This document shows positions 47,156-58,916 of a DNA stretch of 64,000 nt, one piece after another. The stretch lies in NCBI GenBank assembly GCA_902512305.1, contig CABXIU010000004.1, forward strand, positions 1-64,000, read 5' to 3'. The notes under the pieces were generated by a model. The model saw only the letters and a list, made by a program, of their open reading frames with translations. It did not search any database and was not told the DNA's origin. This stretch comes from an uncultured Gammaproteobacteria bacterium (GTDB lineage: Bacteria; Pseudomonadota; Gammaproteobacteria; PS1; Pseudothioglobaceae). The first letter of the stretch is position 1, and each line of letters begins with the position of its first letter. The position numbers and the translations under genes are program-made.

Positions 47156-49888
47156 ATGAATCAACCACTCATTTTAGTCGACGGAACCGCTTATTTATTC
47201 CGCTCATACTTTTCAACTATCTCACAAAATCTAACTAATAATAGTGGTTTTCCAACTGGTGCCATGTTTGGGACTGTAAATGCAATAAAGCACCTGCAAA
47301 GAAAATATAAAGGGGCGAAGCTAATTATGATCTTTGATGCTAAAGGTACAAACTTTCGTCATCAAATTTTTCCTGAATACAAAGCAAATAGGAGTCCTGC
47401 TCATGACGACTTAATTGTTCAGATTGAACCGTTATACAAAATTATACGGGCAATGGGTTTTCATTTTTTATGTGAAGAGGGTGTTGAGGCTGACGATGTT
47501 ATAGCTACCCTGTCAAGATTTACAAATGAAAAAGGAATTGAGACAATTATTGCTAGTGGAGATAAAGATCTTTTTCAACTAGTTGGCGGAAATATCAAGC
47601 AATTAGATATGAAAGGAAAGCTTTTTTCTGAGGACGATGTTAAGGAAAAAATGGGCGTAAAGCCAAATCAAATATTAGATTTATTAGCTTTGACAGGCGA
47701 CTCTTCTGACAATATACCAGGTGTTCCAAGTGTGGGACCAAAAACTGCTGCAAAGTGGCTTGAGGAATATCACGACATAGACGGTGTCAAAGCTAATGCG
47801 GAAAAAATTGGTGGCAAGGTTGGTGAAAAACTCAGAGAATCTTTTGATTTATTGGATCTTTCATATCAATTAGTTAAGCTTAAATTTGATGTGAAACTAC
47901 CCTTTAACATTCTTGAAGATGAGCCCGGAGAAAATACTGAAGAATTGATAGGGTTATATAAAGACTTTGGATTCTCTATGTGGCTAAAACAATTAGACGA
48001 TCAGAAGACCTCTAAGATAGAGAAGCCTCAAGAGCCAGAGAGAAATGAATCCGAGATAAATAATGTAAAACTTTCCCTGGATGACTATACAAGAGAGCTT
48101 ATTCTAAGTGAAGATGATTTCTCTAACTTATTAGTGAAACTCTCTTCAAGTGAGTCTTTTGTATTTGATTTAGAGACCAATAGCCTTGATTATATGGAGG
48201 CTCAAATTGTTGGGCTCGTATTTTTAGTGGGGAAAAATAGTTATTATTTACCTGTTGCTCATGACTATTTGGATGCGCCAGTTCAGCTTTCTAGATCCAG
48301 TGTTTTATCATCTTTAAAGCCAATTTTAGAAAACTTAAAAATTGGTAAGATTGGTCAAAATCTAAAGTATGATGCCCATGTTCTAGCAAATGTTGACATC
48401 AATTTAAATGGCATTATTGACGACACAATGCTTAAATCTTATTGTTTAGATTCTGTAGCAAGTCGACATAATATGGACGATCTCGCGCTTCATTATCTTG
48501 GTTATGAAACGATTCATTATTCGGATGTTGCTGGAAGTGGTAAAAAGCAACTGACATTTAATCAAGTTGGTATTGAAGAAGCAATGCCTTATGCATGTGA
48601 AGATGTCATTATTACGAATGAGCTTAATAATTTATTTGAGTCAAAATTAGAGGCTTATCCTAAGATATTAAGGCTATATAAGAGCATAGAAATTCCTTTG
48701 ATAAAAGTTATGCTGAGCCTGGAGAGAAATGGCGCACTATTAGATGAAAAATCTCTATTCGATCAGCAAAACAAGATTAAAGCTGAAATGATAAAAATTC
48801 AATCAAAGGCCTTTGAGATTGCAGGGGATGAATTCAATTTAGAATCACCAAAGCAAATTCAACAAATTTTGTTTAGTGAGGAAGGTTTTGGTCTTGAGCC
48901 AAAAAAGAAAACAGCAAAAGGACAGCCTTCTACAAATGAAGAAGCCTTAAAGTTGTTGGACCATCCTTTAGTTGACCTCATAATGTCCTATAGAACCCTC
49001 ACGAAATTAAATTCCACTTATTTAGAGGCACTACCGAGGCAAATAAATAGAAGAACTGGCCGTCTTCATACCTCTTATCATCAAGCAGTAACTGCAACTG
49101 GAAGGCTTTCTTCTTCAAAGCCTAATTTTCAAAATATTCCTATAAGGACTGAGCAGGGTGCTCAAATTAGATCTGCTTTTATTGCGGACAAAGGAAATGT
49201 TATTCTTGCAGCAGACTATTCTCAAATTGAATTAAGAATTATGGCGCATATCTCAGGAGATCAAAACTTAATCAAGGCATTCAATAATAATGAAGATGTT
49301 CATCGATCAACAGCTGCGCAGGTTTTTGACACAGAAATATCGATGGTAACTAAAGACCAGCGTCGAAAAGCCAAGGCTATTAATTTTGGTTTGATTTACG
49401 GAATGAGTGCATTTGGTTTAGCCAAACAGATTGATGTTTCTAGGACTGAAGCTAAGCAATATATTGACGGTTATTTTGAAAATTATCCCGGCGTTTTAAA
49501 ATTTATGGAAGAAACAAAAGAGAAAGCAAAGTCCCAAGGGTATGTAGAAACAGTTCTAGGAAGAAGGCTTTATTTGCCTCAAATTAACTCAAAAAACAAA
49601 ATGCTTCAGCAGCATGCACTGAGAACGGCAATTAATGCACCTATGCAAGGTTCATCAGCAGACATCATAAAAAAAGCAATGCTCGATATTCAGGCTTGGA
49701 TTGACAAAGAGGCTCATGAAATAAAGATGTTTATGCAAGTTCACGATGAGCTTGTGTTTGAGCTTAAAGCAAAAATGGCAGATGAGCATGGAAAAAACTT
49801 AAAAGACTTGATGTCAAATGCTTTAAAGCTAAGTATACCTCTTGAGGTTGATATTGGTATAGGGTCAAACTGGCAAGAGGCTCATTAA
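47156..49888 (+). CDS. polA: DNA polymerase I
   Basis: LVDGTAYLFRSYF 5'-exo; FDLETNSLDYME 3'-exo; AADYSQIELRIMAHISGD, RRKAKAINFGLIYGMSAFGLA. Confidence 0.97.
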   Translation: MNQPLILVDGTAYLFRSYFSTISQNLTNNSGFPTGAMFGTVNAIKHLQRKYKGAKLIMIFDAKGTNFRHQIFPEYKANRSPAHDDLIVQIEPLYKIIRAMGFHFLCEEGVEADDVIATLSRFTNEKGIETIIASGDKDLFQLVGGNIKQLDMKGKLFSEDDVKEKMGVKPNQILDLLALTGDSSDNIPGVPSVGPKTAAKWLEEYHDIDGVKANAEKIGGKVGEKLRESFDLLDLSYQLVKLKFDVKLPFNILEDEPGENTEELIGLYKDFGFSMWLKQLDDQKTSKIEKPQEPERNESEINNVKLSLDDYTRELILSEDDFSNLLVKLSSSESFVFDLETNSLDYMEAQIVGLVFLVGKNSYYLPVAHDYLDAPVQLSRSSVLSSLKPILENLKIGKIGQNLKYDAHVLANVDINLNGIIDDTMLKSYCLDSVASRHNMDDLALHYLGYETIHYSDVAGSGKKQLTFNQVGIEEAMPYACEDVIITNELNNLFESKLEAYPKILRLYKSIEIPLIKVMLSLERNGALLDEKSLFDQQNKIKAEMIKIQSKAFEIAGDEFNLESPKQIQQILFSEEGFGLEPKKKTAKGQPSTNEEALKLLDHPLVDLIMSYRTLTKLNSTYLEALPRQINRRTGRLHTSYHQAVTATGRLSSSKPNFQNIPIRTEQGAQIRSAFIADKGNVILAADYSQIELRIMAHISGDQNLIKAFNNNEDVHRSTAAQVFDTEISMVTKDQRRKAKAINFGLIYGMSAFGLAKQIDVSRTEAKQYIDGYFENYPGVLKFMEETKEKAKSQGYVETVLGRRLYLPQINSKNKMLQQHALRTAINAPMQGSSADIIKKAMLDIQAWIDKEAHEIKMFMQVHDELVFELKAKMADEHGKNLKDLMSNALKLSIPLEVDIGIGSNWQEAH

Positions 49889-49968
49889 CTATAATTTGAT
49901 GCTAGGCTGATATTCAGATAAATTAAAATAACTTCTTGAAATGTAAAAGAAATCACTAGCTAGGCTAT

Positions 49969-51717
49969 ATGAAAGAACAATTAAAAGATTTACTTAACAA
50001 GTGTATTCAGAACTTAATTTCTAAGGGTCTTCTTAATGAAATGCCTGCAAAAATTAGAATTGATCATACAAAAGACAAAAGCCACGGGGATTATGCCACC
50101 AACATTGCATTAATGCTCTCAAAACAGGCAAAAACTAGTCCATTAGAGCTGGCAAAAATAATCATTGATCAATTAGAAGAGACAAGTTTTATTAAAAAAA
50201 CAGAAATTGCAGGACCGGGCTTCATAAATTTCTTCATTTCAGAAGAATCAAGTATTTCGATTATAAGCGAGATTATTGATCAGGGTGAAATCTATGGCAG
50301 GTCAGAAATTGGTTCAGGCCAGAGCGTACTTTTAGAGTATGTTTCTGCTAATCCAACTGGACCTCTTCACGTTGGCCATGGAAGAGGAGCGGCCTATGGC
50401 GCAACTGTTTCAAACTTATTAAGAAATGCTGGATTCAAGGTTGATAATGAATATTATGTGAATGATGCTGGCAGACAAATGGACATTTTAACTGTGAGTA
50501 TTTTTTTACGATATTTGTCTCTTTGTGATGAAACTATAAGGTTTCCAGATAATGGTTATCAGGGGCAGTATATTATTGATATTGCTAATGATATTATTAA
50601 TAATTGTGGGCGTGAGTTTCATCAGAATTCAGAGTCAATTTTTGAAAATATAGGTAAAGATGGCTCAGATGGGGGAGACAAAGAGTCCCATATTGATGAG
50701 TTAATTGCCAAATCTAAAGCCTTATTAGGTGAAAATTTTAAGTCCATCTTTAGGGTAGGCATCGACAGTATCTTAAGTGGTATAAAAAATGATTTAGCTG
50801 AATTTGGTGTTGTTTTTGAAAAATGGTTTTTTGAACAATCGTTAATTGATAATGGTTTTTCAGATTCCTGCATCGCAAAACTTAAGGAAAGTAATAGCCT
50901 ATACAACAAAGATGGAGCTCTATGGTTTAAGACGACAAGCTACGGAGATGAGAAAGATCGAGTTGTAGTTCGTGATAATGGAAATCATACATACTTTGCT
51001 TCAGACATTGCTTACCACCTTGAGAAGTTTGAGAGAGGTTATGACAAAATCATAAATATATGGGGGGCAGATCATCATGGGTACATTCCTAGAGTTAAAG
51101 CCTCAATAGAAGCACTAGGTCACAATCCTAACAAACTAGAGATTTTATTGGTTCAGTTTGCAAATCTATTCAGAGGTGGCAGCAAAGTTCAGATGTCTAC
51201 TCGTAGCGGCTCTTTTGTTACATTGGAGGATCTTAGAAAGGAAGTGGGAAATGATGCAGCACGTTTTTTTTATATCCTGAGAAAATCTGAGCAACATATG
51301 GATTTTGATCTAGATTTGGCCAAATCAAAAACCAATGAAAATCCGGTTTATTATATTCAATATGCCCATGCTCGGATTTGCTCAGTTTTTAGGCAGGTAA
51401 GTGAAAAAGAGTTGGTATTTGATAAAGGACAGGCTAATTTGTCTTTATTAACAGAAGAGATTGAAAAAAATATTTTAAGAGAGCTCAGTCGATATAAGAG
51501 TGTAGTAGAGTCATCAGCAATTCAATATGAGCCTCATCAGCTTGCTTACTATCTAAGAGATCTTTCAACTCAGTTCCATAGTTACTATAACGCCTGTAAG
51601 TTTATCATGGACGATAATGATCTAACACAAGCAAGGCTATCATTAATCCATGCCACAAGACAAATTCTGATAAATGGACTCTCTATTCTTGGAGTAAGTG
51701 CTCCAGAATCAATGTGA
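49969..51717 (+). CDS. argS: arginyl-tRNA synthetase
   Basis: [60 protein letters not shown]. Confidence 0.97.
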   Translation: MKEQLKDLLNKCIQNLISKGLLNEMPAKIRIDHTKDKSHGDYATNIALMLSKQAKTSPLELAKIIIDQLEETSFIKKTEIAGPGFINFFISEESSISIISEIIDQGEIYGRSEIGSGQSVLLEYVSANPTGPLHVGHGRGAAYGATVSNLLRNAGFKVDNEYYVNDAGRQMDILTVSIFLRYLSLCDETIRFPDNGYQGQYIIDIANDIINNCGREFHQNSESIFENIGKDGSDGGDKESHIDELIAKSKALLGENFKSIFRVGIDSILSGIKNDLAEFGVVFEKWFFEQSLIDNGFSDSCIAKLKESNSLYNKDGALWFKTTSYGDEKDRVVVRDNGNHTYFASDIAYHLEKFERGYDKIINIWGADHHGYIPRVKASIEALGHNPNKLEILLVQFANLFRGGSKVQMSTRSGSFVTLEDLRKEVGNDAARFFYILRKSEQHMDFDLDLAKSKTNENPVYYIQYAHARICSVFRQVSEKELVFDKGQANLSLLTEEIEKNILRELSRYKSVVESSAIQYEPHQLAYYLRDLSTQFHSYYNACKFIMDDNDLTQARLSLIHATRQILINGLSILGVSAPESM

Positions 51718-54700
51718 ATGATCAAAAACAAAGGGATGAAGCCTTAAATATTGGTGACTCATTCATTGTACAGGCCCCTGCTGGCTCTGGAAAAACAGAA
51801 CTCATTATACAAAGATACTTAAAGTTACTCAGCTGTTCAGATGAGCCCGAAAATATCCTAGCTATGACATTCACGAATAGAGCTGTGGATGAGCTAAAGC
51901 ATCGGATTATTAATTCTTTAAATCGAGCCAGAATGAAGCCCCCTGAGGAGACGCATAAGCTCAAAACCTTCCATCTTGCTTGTCAGGTTATAGAACAATC
52001 TGATAAGAGAGGATGGGAGCTTATCAATCACCCTTCTCGTCTAAAAATTATTACTATCGATTCATTATCTAATTTGATTGTTTCTAGATTTCCATCCCTT
52101 GAGCAGCTCGTCCCACCTAGAACGATTGTTGATTCCTTTGAGTACGAGCATATATATCATCAGGCTGCAGAAGACACCTTGCTACTTATAGAGGATGATG
52201 AATACAAGCCAATCATCTCATCAGTTTTGCTTTATCTTGATAACCATGTAGATAGGTTCTATAGTCTCATTGAACAAATGCTTGCAAAAAGGGAGCAGTG
52301 GCTTCCGAAAATCTATGCTGAAGGTGCTTTAGATATAAGCCACTTAGAAGATTTCTCTAAAGGGTTAATTATTAATCATCTTGAAGCCCTTAAAGTTAGA
52401 GCAGAAAAAATACTAAGCACTAAATTTTTTAGCCTATTAAAAGATAATATAAGAGAGGATGTTTCAAAAATTACAAGACTTCCTGGTACTGCTGTCAATG
52501 ATTTAGACGAATGGAAGGTTATTTCTGAACTCCTGATAACAAAAAACAATGGAAACTGGAGAAAGAGGGTTGATATAAAAATTGGATTTCCAGTTGAAGC
52601 AAAAGAAGAGAAGGCATTATTTAAGGAAATCTTAGAGGAGCTCAATTCAGAAATAGAGTTTAAAAAAATGCTCATTAATTTGGAAAATCTGCCAAGTGCT
52701 AATTTTCCAGAGTCAACAAAAAAATCTATTTCAGACATTGCTCATGTATTAAAGCTCAGCGTTGCTAAGCTTAAGGTCATTTTTAAACAGGAAAGTGTGC
52801 AAGACTTTTCAGAAGTTAATCTTCAGGCAATAAATGCTTTAGATAGTCGTGAGGAGGTGAGTGATATTGCGTTGTTATTAGACTATCAAATTAATCATAT
52901 TCTAATTGACGAGTTTCAGGACACTTCATACTCTCAATTAAGTTTAATTGAAAGATTAATAGATGGATGGCAGAAGGATGAAGGCAGAACCATTTTTTTT
53001 GTTGGTGATCCAATGCAATCTATCTATAAATTTAGAGAGTCTCAAGTTGGAATATTTATTGATGTTGCCAGAAATGGAATTGGCAGCCTTAAGATTAAAT
53101 CCCTAGCATTGAGTACAAACTTTAGATCTAATAAAAGTATAGTTGAGATAAATAATGACATTTTTTCGCAAATATTTCCTAAGAATGATGATTTACTTTT
53201 AGGGGCAATTCACTATTCAAGTTCATATCCTTATTCTAATATTGAGCAAAATTACGCAGTATCTTTTTACCCATTCGGGCCAAACCAAGATCTTGAAGAG
53301 GCTGAAAAGATACATGGAATTGTTAATCAATCCCTTTTGAATAATCCTGAGGAAGAAATTGCTATTCTTGTTCGATCAAGATCACATCTTAATGAAATTT
53401 CTTCAGTGCTTCAAAACAACAACATTAATTTTGAATCATTAAAAACTGAAACTTTAAGGTCTCATATATTTACAAGAGACCTATTGAGCCTGTCGAGAGC
53501 TTTATTAAGCTTAAGCGATAAGCTCGCATGGCTCTCTATTCTCAGGTCACCCTGGTGCGGTTTAAGATTGAGTGACTTATTAGTTTTAAGCCGCTCAAAT
53601 GATCAAACAATTTTTAATCAATTAATGACTATAGATTCTTTGCAAGGCATGAGTTCAGATGGCATTGATAGAAGCAAGTTCATCTACCGAGCAACAAGAG
53701 ATGCGATTTTTTCAGAGGGCAGGTTTTCTTTTGTTGAGCGCTTCACATTTACTTTGAGTCAGCTCTTCAATGATAATGAGTTAACACATATTGAAAGAAC
53801 TATAAAAACCCAGTTCCTTAAATTGTTACATCGTTGTGAGTTGAATCAAAGTCTCAATCTAAAGACGATTGAATCAATGCTCCAAGATCTATATGCGCCT
53901 TCCCGCCCTTCAAATGTGAAATTAATGACTGTGCATCAGTCAAAGGGCCTTGAGTTTGATACAGTGATTATTCCTGGACTGGGTAAAAAAGGAAGAAGTG
54001 ATAGTCTTCCTTTAATGCAAATTCAAGAATTTCCTAATGACAAGGTTTTGCTGTCTCCAATTAAGTCTATCTATGAAAAAAAGGAGAACAAAACATACCT
54101 TTACTTACAATACTTAAAAAAACAGCAGTCTAATTTTGAGTTAATGAGACTTCTTTATGTTGCTATGAGTCGGGCAAAGAAGAATGTCTACCTATTAGGT
54201 GGATTATCAAAAAGTGGGAAGGCAGTAGGTGGATCTTTCCTCTCTTTATTGAGTCACTATTATGAAGAAAATTTAGATATTGTTGCTGACCAAGGGCAAA
54301 AAAATATAGAGGAGTTAAGTGCACCAAAACTTATCCGAGTTAAAACACTAGCATCTTTGTCAGCGCAAAATATTAGCAATACTGATGAGCAAATAAACCA
54401 TCCAAAAACCTTCGATTTGATTTATCAAAGTGCTTTAGGCACAATCGTTCATCATTATTTGGAGCAGGAAGAGTTTAACCCGTCTCCTTTAAGTGTTGAA
54501 ACAAGGCTTAAAGAGAGAGGAATTCCATCAAGATTGCTTAAATCATTATCAAATTCTATTTTAGATATACTCACAAATACTAAGCATGATGATAATTTTG
54601 AATGGCTTTTTAAGTCCAGGCCAACAACAGAAGTAGAGGCAGAATATAGTAATTCAAATCAAACAGTCATTATTGATCGTTTGTTTATTGATGATGGTAA

Positions 54701-54890
54701 ATTATGGATTATTGATTTTAAAACTGCCTCACTTAACAAAGATGAAACGATAAATGATTTTATAGAGCGACAAAAGCTCTCACATCAACAACAAATTGAA
54801 AAATATAAAGAAGTTTTAACAGACTTCTTTGAGCTTCCGTCTAGGGCAGCAATTTATTGTCCAGTTGTAAGTCAATTAATAATGCTTTGA
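51714..54890 (+). CDS. UvrD/AddA-type ATP-dependent helicase-nuclease
   Basis: [18 protein letters not shown] Walker [42 protein letters not shown]-terminal [10 protein letters not shown]...[19 protein letters not shown] nuclease motif. Confidence 0.88.
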   Translation: MNDQKQRDEALNIGDSFIVQAPAGSGKTELIIQRYLKLLSCSDEPENILAMTFTNRAVDELKHRIINSLNRARMKPPEETHKLKTFHLACQVIEQSDKRGWELINHPSRLKIITIDSLSNLIVSRFPSLEQLVPPRTIVDSFEYEHIYHQAAEDTLLLIEDDEYKPIISSVLLYLDNHVDRFYSLIEQMLAKREQWLPKIYAEGALDISHLEDFSKGLIINHLEALKVRAEKILSTKFFSLLKDNIREDVSKITRLPGTAVNDLDEWKVISELLITKNNGNWRKRVDIKIGFPVEAKEEKALFKEILEELNSEIEFKKMLINLENLPSANFPESTKKSISDIAHVLKLSVAKLKVIFKQESVQDFSEVNLQAINALDSREEVSDIALLLDYQINHILIDEFQDTSYSQLSLIERLIDGWQKDEGRTIFFVGDPMQSIYKFRESQVGIFIDVARNGIGSLKIKSLALSTNFRSNKSIVEINNDIFSQIFPKNDDLLLGAIHYSSSYPYSNIEQNYAVSFYPFGPNQDLEEAEKIHGIVNQSLLNNPEEEIAILVRSRSHLNEISSVLQNNNINFESLKTETLRSHIFTRDLLSLSRALLSLSDKLAWLSILRSPWCGLRLSDLLVLSRSNDQTIFNQLMTIDSLQGMSSDGIDRSKFIYRATRDAIFSEGRFSFVERFTFTLSQLFNDNELTHIERTIKTQFLKLLHRCELNQSLNLKTIESMLQDLYAPSRPSNVKLMTVHQSKGLEFDTVIIPGLGKKGRSDSLPLMQIQEFPNDKVLLSPIKSIYEKKENKTYLYLQYLKKQQSNFELMRLLYVAMSRAKKNVYLLGGLSKSGKAVGGSFLSLLSHYYEENLDIVADQGQKNIEELSAPKLIRVKTLASLSAQNISNTDEQINHPKTFDLIYQSALGTIVHHYLEQEEFNPSPLSVETRLKERGIPSRLLKSLSNSILDILTNTKHDDNFEWLFKSRPTTEVEAEYSNSNQTVIIDRLFIDDGKLWIIDFKTASLNKDETINDFIERQKLSHQQQIEKYKEVLTDFFELPSRAAIYCPVVSQLIML

Positions 54891-54969
54891 TTTAATTGTT
54901 GAGAAAATGACTGGACAAAGTATTCAATTCCTCCTATGATGTCAGCGAATTCATTAAACATTTATTTAA

Positions 54970-56133
54970 ATGGCTAAGCAAAATAACAATGTTGGCTGGA
55001 TTGACTATACGCAGAAGTATGGTGATCGAAAAATAAAAACTATTAATCCTGATATTCAAAGTGGTTCGACAGTTTTGTTTCAAGACTTTGAAGACATGCA
55101 GTTGGCTCTTGAGGGAGGCTATCCTGGTGTTGATTATGGTACTCATGGCTTGTCTACTCAAAAGGCCTTTGAAGAAGCTCTTTGCAAGGTGGAAAATGGC
55201 TTTAGAACATACGCTTTTCCATCAGGAATCAATGCCATAACAAATACTCTAATGGCCTTTACTCAAAGTGGCGATGAGATTTTGCTTTGCGATAATGCTT
55301 ATGGGCCAACTAAAAGATTTTGTCATAACATTCTTACAAAATATAATGTTAAGACTACTCATATTGAATCTAATATTGGCTCTGAGATTAGTAATTATAT
55401 TAATGACAACACGAGACTTATTTTCTTAGAATCGCCTGGCTCCAATACATTTGAAATTCAAGATATTTTGGAAATAGTTAAGGCTGCTAAAAAAACTGGA
55501 GTCATGGTAATTATTGATAGTACTTGGGCTACGCCGTTGTATCTAAAGTCACTAGATCTTGGTGTTGATATTGCAATTCAATCAGTGACTAAGTATATAT
55601 GTGGACATTCTGACGTTTTGATGGGTTGTGCAACAGTCAACGAGAAATACGCTGATGAGTTTGCAGAATATTTCCAAACTGTTGAAAATTATACTAATCC
55701 TCAAGATTGCTATATTGCTCTTAGAGGCCTAAGAACTCTCAAGGTACGATTGGAGGAGCACGAGAAGTCTGCTTATAAGATTGCTCAATGGTTAGAAAAA
55801 CAAGAGATTGTTGATTGCGTTATTCATCCTGGCCTTGAATCTCATCCTCAGCACTCCTTATGGAAAAGAGATTTTTCTGGATCATCCGGCTTATTCTCTT
55901 TCACATTCAAAGAGCCATATTCCACAGATAAAATTGCTAAATTCATAAACTCACTTAAGATGTTTGCTCTTGGCTTTAGTTGGGGTGGCTATAAAAGTTT
56001 ATTGACTGCAAGGCCCTATGAGCGTGATGGCAAGTGGCTGCATGATGGGAAGCACGTTATACGTTTAAGTATTGGACTTGAGGAGACAAAGGATTTAATT
56101 GAAGATTTGAACCAAGGTTTTAATAATCTTTAG
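54970..56133 (+). CDS. cystathionine beta-lyase-like PLP enzyme (Cys/Met metabolism family)
   Basis: DYGTHGLSTQKAFEEALCKVE, DSTWATPLYLKSLDLGVDIAIQSVTKYICGHSDVLMG (PLP Lys). Confidence 0.92.
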   Translation: MAKQNNNVGWIDYTQKYGDRKIKTINPDIQSGSTVLFQDFEDMQLALEGGYPGVDYGTHGLSTQKAFEEALCKVENGFRTYAFPSGINAITNTLMAFTQSGDEILLCDNAYGPTKRFCHNILTKYNVKTTHIESNIGSEISNYINDNTRLIFLESPGSNTFEIQDILEIVKAAKKTGVMVIIDSTWATPLYLKSLDLGVDIAIQSVTKYICGHSDVLMGCATVNEKYADEFAEYFQTVENYTNPQDCYIALRGLRTLKVRLEEHEKSAYKIAQWLEKQEIVDCVIHPGLESHPQHSLWKRDFSGSSGLFSFTFKEPYSTDKIAKFINSLKMFALGFSWGGYKSLLTARPYERDGKWLHDGKHVIRLSIGLEETKDLIEDLNQGFNNL

Positions 56134-56193
56134 TTACGGTGGAGTAGAATTGTGCATTCCTCTTTAGAGGTCAATTTTTTTTAAGGAGTCATT

Positions 56194-56436
56194 ATGAAAT
56201 TTATTACATCTTTAGCAATCTGTTTATTTATTACTAGCACAAGTGTTGCGAGTAAAGAAATAGAGACTTACCCGAAAGAAACTTGTCAAGAAATTTATGA
56301 AGCAATTGGGACTTTTCTTATTCTAGCAGACGCAGAGTGGAAGCAAAAAAATGAAGAAAAAGCAATGTTTTATTCAACAGCATCTGCAAATTATGCAACT
56401 ATCTATGAAACGGTGTGTAGAAAAAAGAGAAAGTAA
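56194..56436 (+). CDS. small secreted hypothetical protein (80 aa)
   Basis: signal peptide MKFITSLAICLFITSTSVAS; AAGGAG SD; two mature Cys. Confidence 0.6.
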   Translation: MKFITSLAICLFITSTSVASKEIETYPKETCQEIYEAIGTFLILADAEWKQKNEEKAMFYSTASANYATIYETVCRKKRK

Positions 56437-56723
56437 TGAAGAAGTTTCTAGTTACTTTTGTATTAAGTGATAACGGCAAGTATTACCACGAAGACCATGT
56501 TGGTCTTGATATTTATGCTGATGACATGGACGACCTTGTTATGAATCTTCAACACGATATTGATATACCCGATGAGTCAATCTCAGACAGAATAACAAGA
56601 GTTGTAGAAGAAAATATAGGCGGATTAAAATTTGATACTTATACACCTATATCGATTGGTGAATATAACGAAAATGGTGATGCAATGGTTGTACGGAATA
56701 TTAAAACACTAGAAGAATGGTAA
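56436..56723 (+). CDS. hypothetical protein (95 aa)
   Basis: ATG overlapping the previous stop (TAATG); coherent acidic composition. Confidence 0.55.
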   Translation: MKKFLVTFVLSDNGKYYHEDHVGLDIYADDMDDLVMNLQHDIDIPDESISDRITRVVEENIGGLKFDTYTPISIGEYNENGDAMVVRNIKTLEEW

Positions 56724-56834
56724 GAAGAAGTTAAAAGCAGAAACTCTTGAAATGCTTAAAGGTGGTCGTGGAAACGCCGCAAAAAACCATCGGAATTGCT
56801 ATGGTCAAAAAGAGGAGCAAACAAAACTATTCCG

Positions 56835-57680
56835 TCACTTCTGACTAAGCTCTCTTTTATCGTTTATAACTGTTATACGCTGCATATGTCTGAGTTCCGG
56901 CAGGTAGTCACATATTGCATAGTGTTGAGTTATTCGATTATCCCAAATAGCAACGGAATTATCTTCCCAATGAAATCTTACATGGAATTCAGGCTTATTA
57001 ATATGTTGAAACAAGAATTGTAATATTTGGTCACTTGGACCCTGACTCTCATTGATAATATTTCTAGTAAAAGCTTGGTTAACGTTAAGATATTTAAGCC
57101 CAGAAACCGGGTGAGTTTCGATTACTTTATGAACAGCGGAACCCACATTTTTAAGGGCACTATTTACTGAATCAACACCACCATCTTTATAGAAATCATT
57201 TCTAAATGTTCCCATATCATGAATCGCCTCAAGATTTTCTAGCTGATCTTTCCAGCCTTCTGAAAGCTGATTATAAGCAGCACTCATGCTTGCCCACAGA
57301 GTATCTCCCCCTACATTAGGAACATTAATTCCATGAAGAATGCTGGCAAATGGTGGATTCGACTTAAAGGTAAGGTCTTTATGCCAGTCATTGGTATCCG
57401 GTTTATTATTTCCATCATTTTTTAGCAGAACAATGCTTTGATAACCTTCAACATGAGGATAAACTGGATGTCCGGGATCAATTTCACCTAAGCTTTCTGC
57501 AAGATTCATGTGTGATTCAGGAGAGAGCTCTTGGTTTCTAAAAAAAATAACCTGATGTTTAATGAGTGCATGATATAACTGCTCAACATCGCCCTTACTT
57601 AGATTGTTAAGCGATATGCCTGATATAAGTGCACCAATTGATGGCGTTAGTGGTTCTGCTTTAAACATCATATTTTTCAA
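56835..57680 (-). CDS. TauD/TfdA family Fe(II)/2-oxoglutarate dioxygenase
   Basis: VIFFRNQELSPESHMNLAESLGE, DWHKDLTF (HxD), WDNRITQHYA (distal His). Confidence 0.9.
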   Translation of the reverse strand: MKNMMFKAEPLTPSIGALISGISLNNLSKGDVEQLYHALIKHQVIFFRNQELSPESHMNLAESLGEIDPGHPVYPHVEGYQSIVLLKNDGNNKPDTNDWHKDLTFKSNPPFASILHGINVPNVGGDTLWASMSAAYNQLSEGWKDQLENLEAIHDMGTFRNDFYKDGGVDSVNSALKNVGSAVHKVIETHPVSGLKYLNVNQAFTRNIINESQGPSDQILQFLFQHINKPEFHVRFHWEDNSVAIWDNRITQHYAICDYLPELRHMQRITVINDKRELSQK

Positions 57681-57718
57681 AAGTAGAATTTTTGAGAATT
57701 TTAATACAAAAACAAATG

Positions 57719-58891
57719 TTAAGAGTTATTTTTAGTGATGAGCCACCATAAAAGAACTACGAGTTGTAATAATAGTAATGGAATAACTGATAAAAGTACA
57801 ACTTCCCAGCTGAAATTAAAAACAAACCAGCCTGCAGAAAGAGCTGCAAAAGCTTGAAATCCAAAAATTAAGAAATCATTAATCGATTGAGCTTTAAACT
57901 TCTCACTCTCATTGTATGAACTGGGCAGTAAATTTGTACCACCAATAAATAGGAAGTTCCATCCTAACCCAAGCAGGACAAGAGACCACCAATAATTAAT
58001 AAGCGCATGACTGACAAAAGCAATTAATACTGAGCTGAAGAATAATAACACGCCCAAAAGCATCATTTTTGTTAGCCCTATATATTTGACTATGTAGGCT
58101 GTAAATAGTGAAGGCAGGAACATTGCAATGACATGACTTTGGAGAACCAGCTTTGTATGATGAAGAGAATGACCGTCCATGACGTGCATACTGACTGGAG
58201 TTGCAGTCATAATAAAACTCATCACAACATATCCTGTAGTTGCAGCAGACACAGCAACTACAAAAGAGCCTTGCTGAATTATTGCAGATAAGGAGCGTTT
58301 TGATTTATCAACTTGCTGTTTGAATTTTGCGGCTGGCTCAAAAAGAGTCATTAATAAGAATGCAACTATAAAGAGTATTGCCAGGAGTAAGAACGATCCT
58401 ACAAAATCTGTTTCAAAGAAATTTTTTCCGATGGTTGCGATTTCTGTTCCAAGAAATGCAGAGATTAATCCTCCAAGAAGAACGACTGCAGTTGCCGAAG
58501 GTCTTTGTTCCGAAGAGACACTCTCAATTGCTGCAAAGCGAAACTGCATCATCGTTGCAACAGTTGCACCAAGACAAAAACAAGAGAAACTAAAAAGAAA
58601 AAATATTTCATTTGAGATTGAAAAAATACAAAGACCGATTAGTGCAATTGAATATATACAAGAACTTAAAAAAATTTTTTTACGACCAAAGATTGACATC
58701 AGGCGGATAACCGGTATCACACTAAGGGCGGTACCAACAACGATAGTAGCAACGGGCAGTGTTGATAAACTTTTTGTTGGTGAGAGTTCGCTTCCAATTA
58801 TTCCAGCTATAAAAACCATAAAAACGCTGAGCGACATAAATAAGGACTGACAGGCAGTCAAAATCCATACATTTTTTGGAAGGTTTAGCAT
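57719..58891 (-). CDS. MFS transporter
   Basis: 390 aa 12-TM protein; hydrophobicity and MFS-like loops. Confidence 0.8.
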   Translation of the reverse strand: MLNLPKNVWILTACQSLFMSLSVFMVFIAGIIGSELSPTKSLSTLPVATIVVGTALSVIPVIRLMSIFGRKKIFLSSCIYSIALIGLCIFSISNEIFFLFSFSCFCLGATVATMMQFRFAAIESVSSEQRPSATAVVLLGGLISAFLGTEIATIGKNFFETDFVGSFLLLAILFIVAFLLMTLFEPAAKFKQQVDKSKRSLSAIIQQGSFVVAVSAATTGYVVMSFIMTATPVSMHVMDGHSLHHTKLVLQSHVIAMFLPSLFTAYIVKYIGLTKMMLLGVLLFFSSVLIAFVSHALINYWWSLVLLGLGWNFLFIGGTNLLPSSYNESEKFKAQSINDFLIFGFQAFAALSAGWFVFNFSWEVVLLSVIPLLLLQLVVLLWWLITKNNS

Positions 58892-58916
58892 TATGATTTA
58901 GATAGCAAGGCAGATA

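Noticed and set aside
52376-52738. 120-aa - strand ORF
   Set aside because: Antisense shadow of the addA-like gene.
58320-58850. 176-aa + strand ORF
   Set aside because: Antisense to the MFS transporter gene; low-complexity basic translation typical of shadow ORFs.
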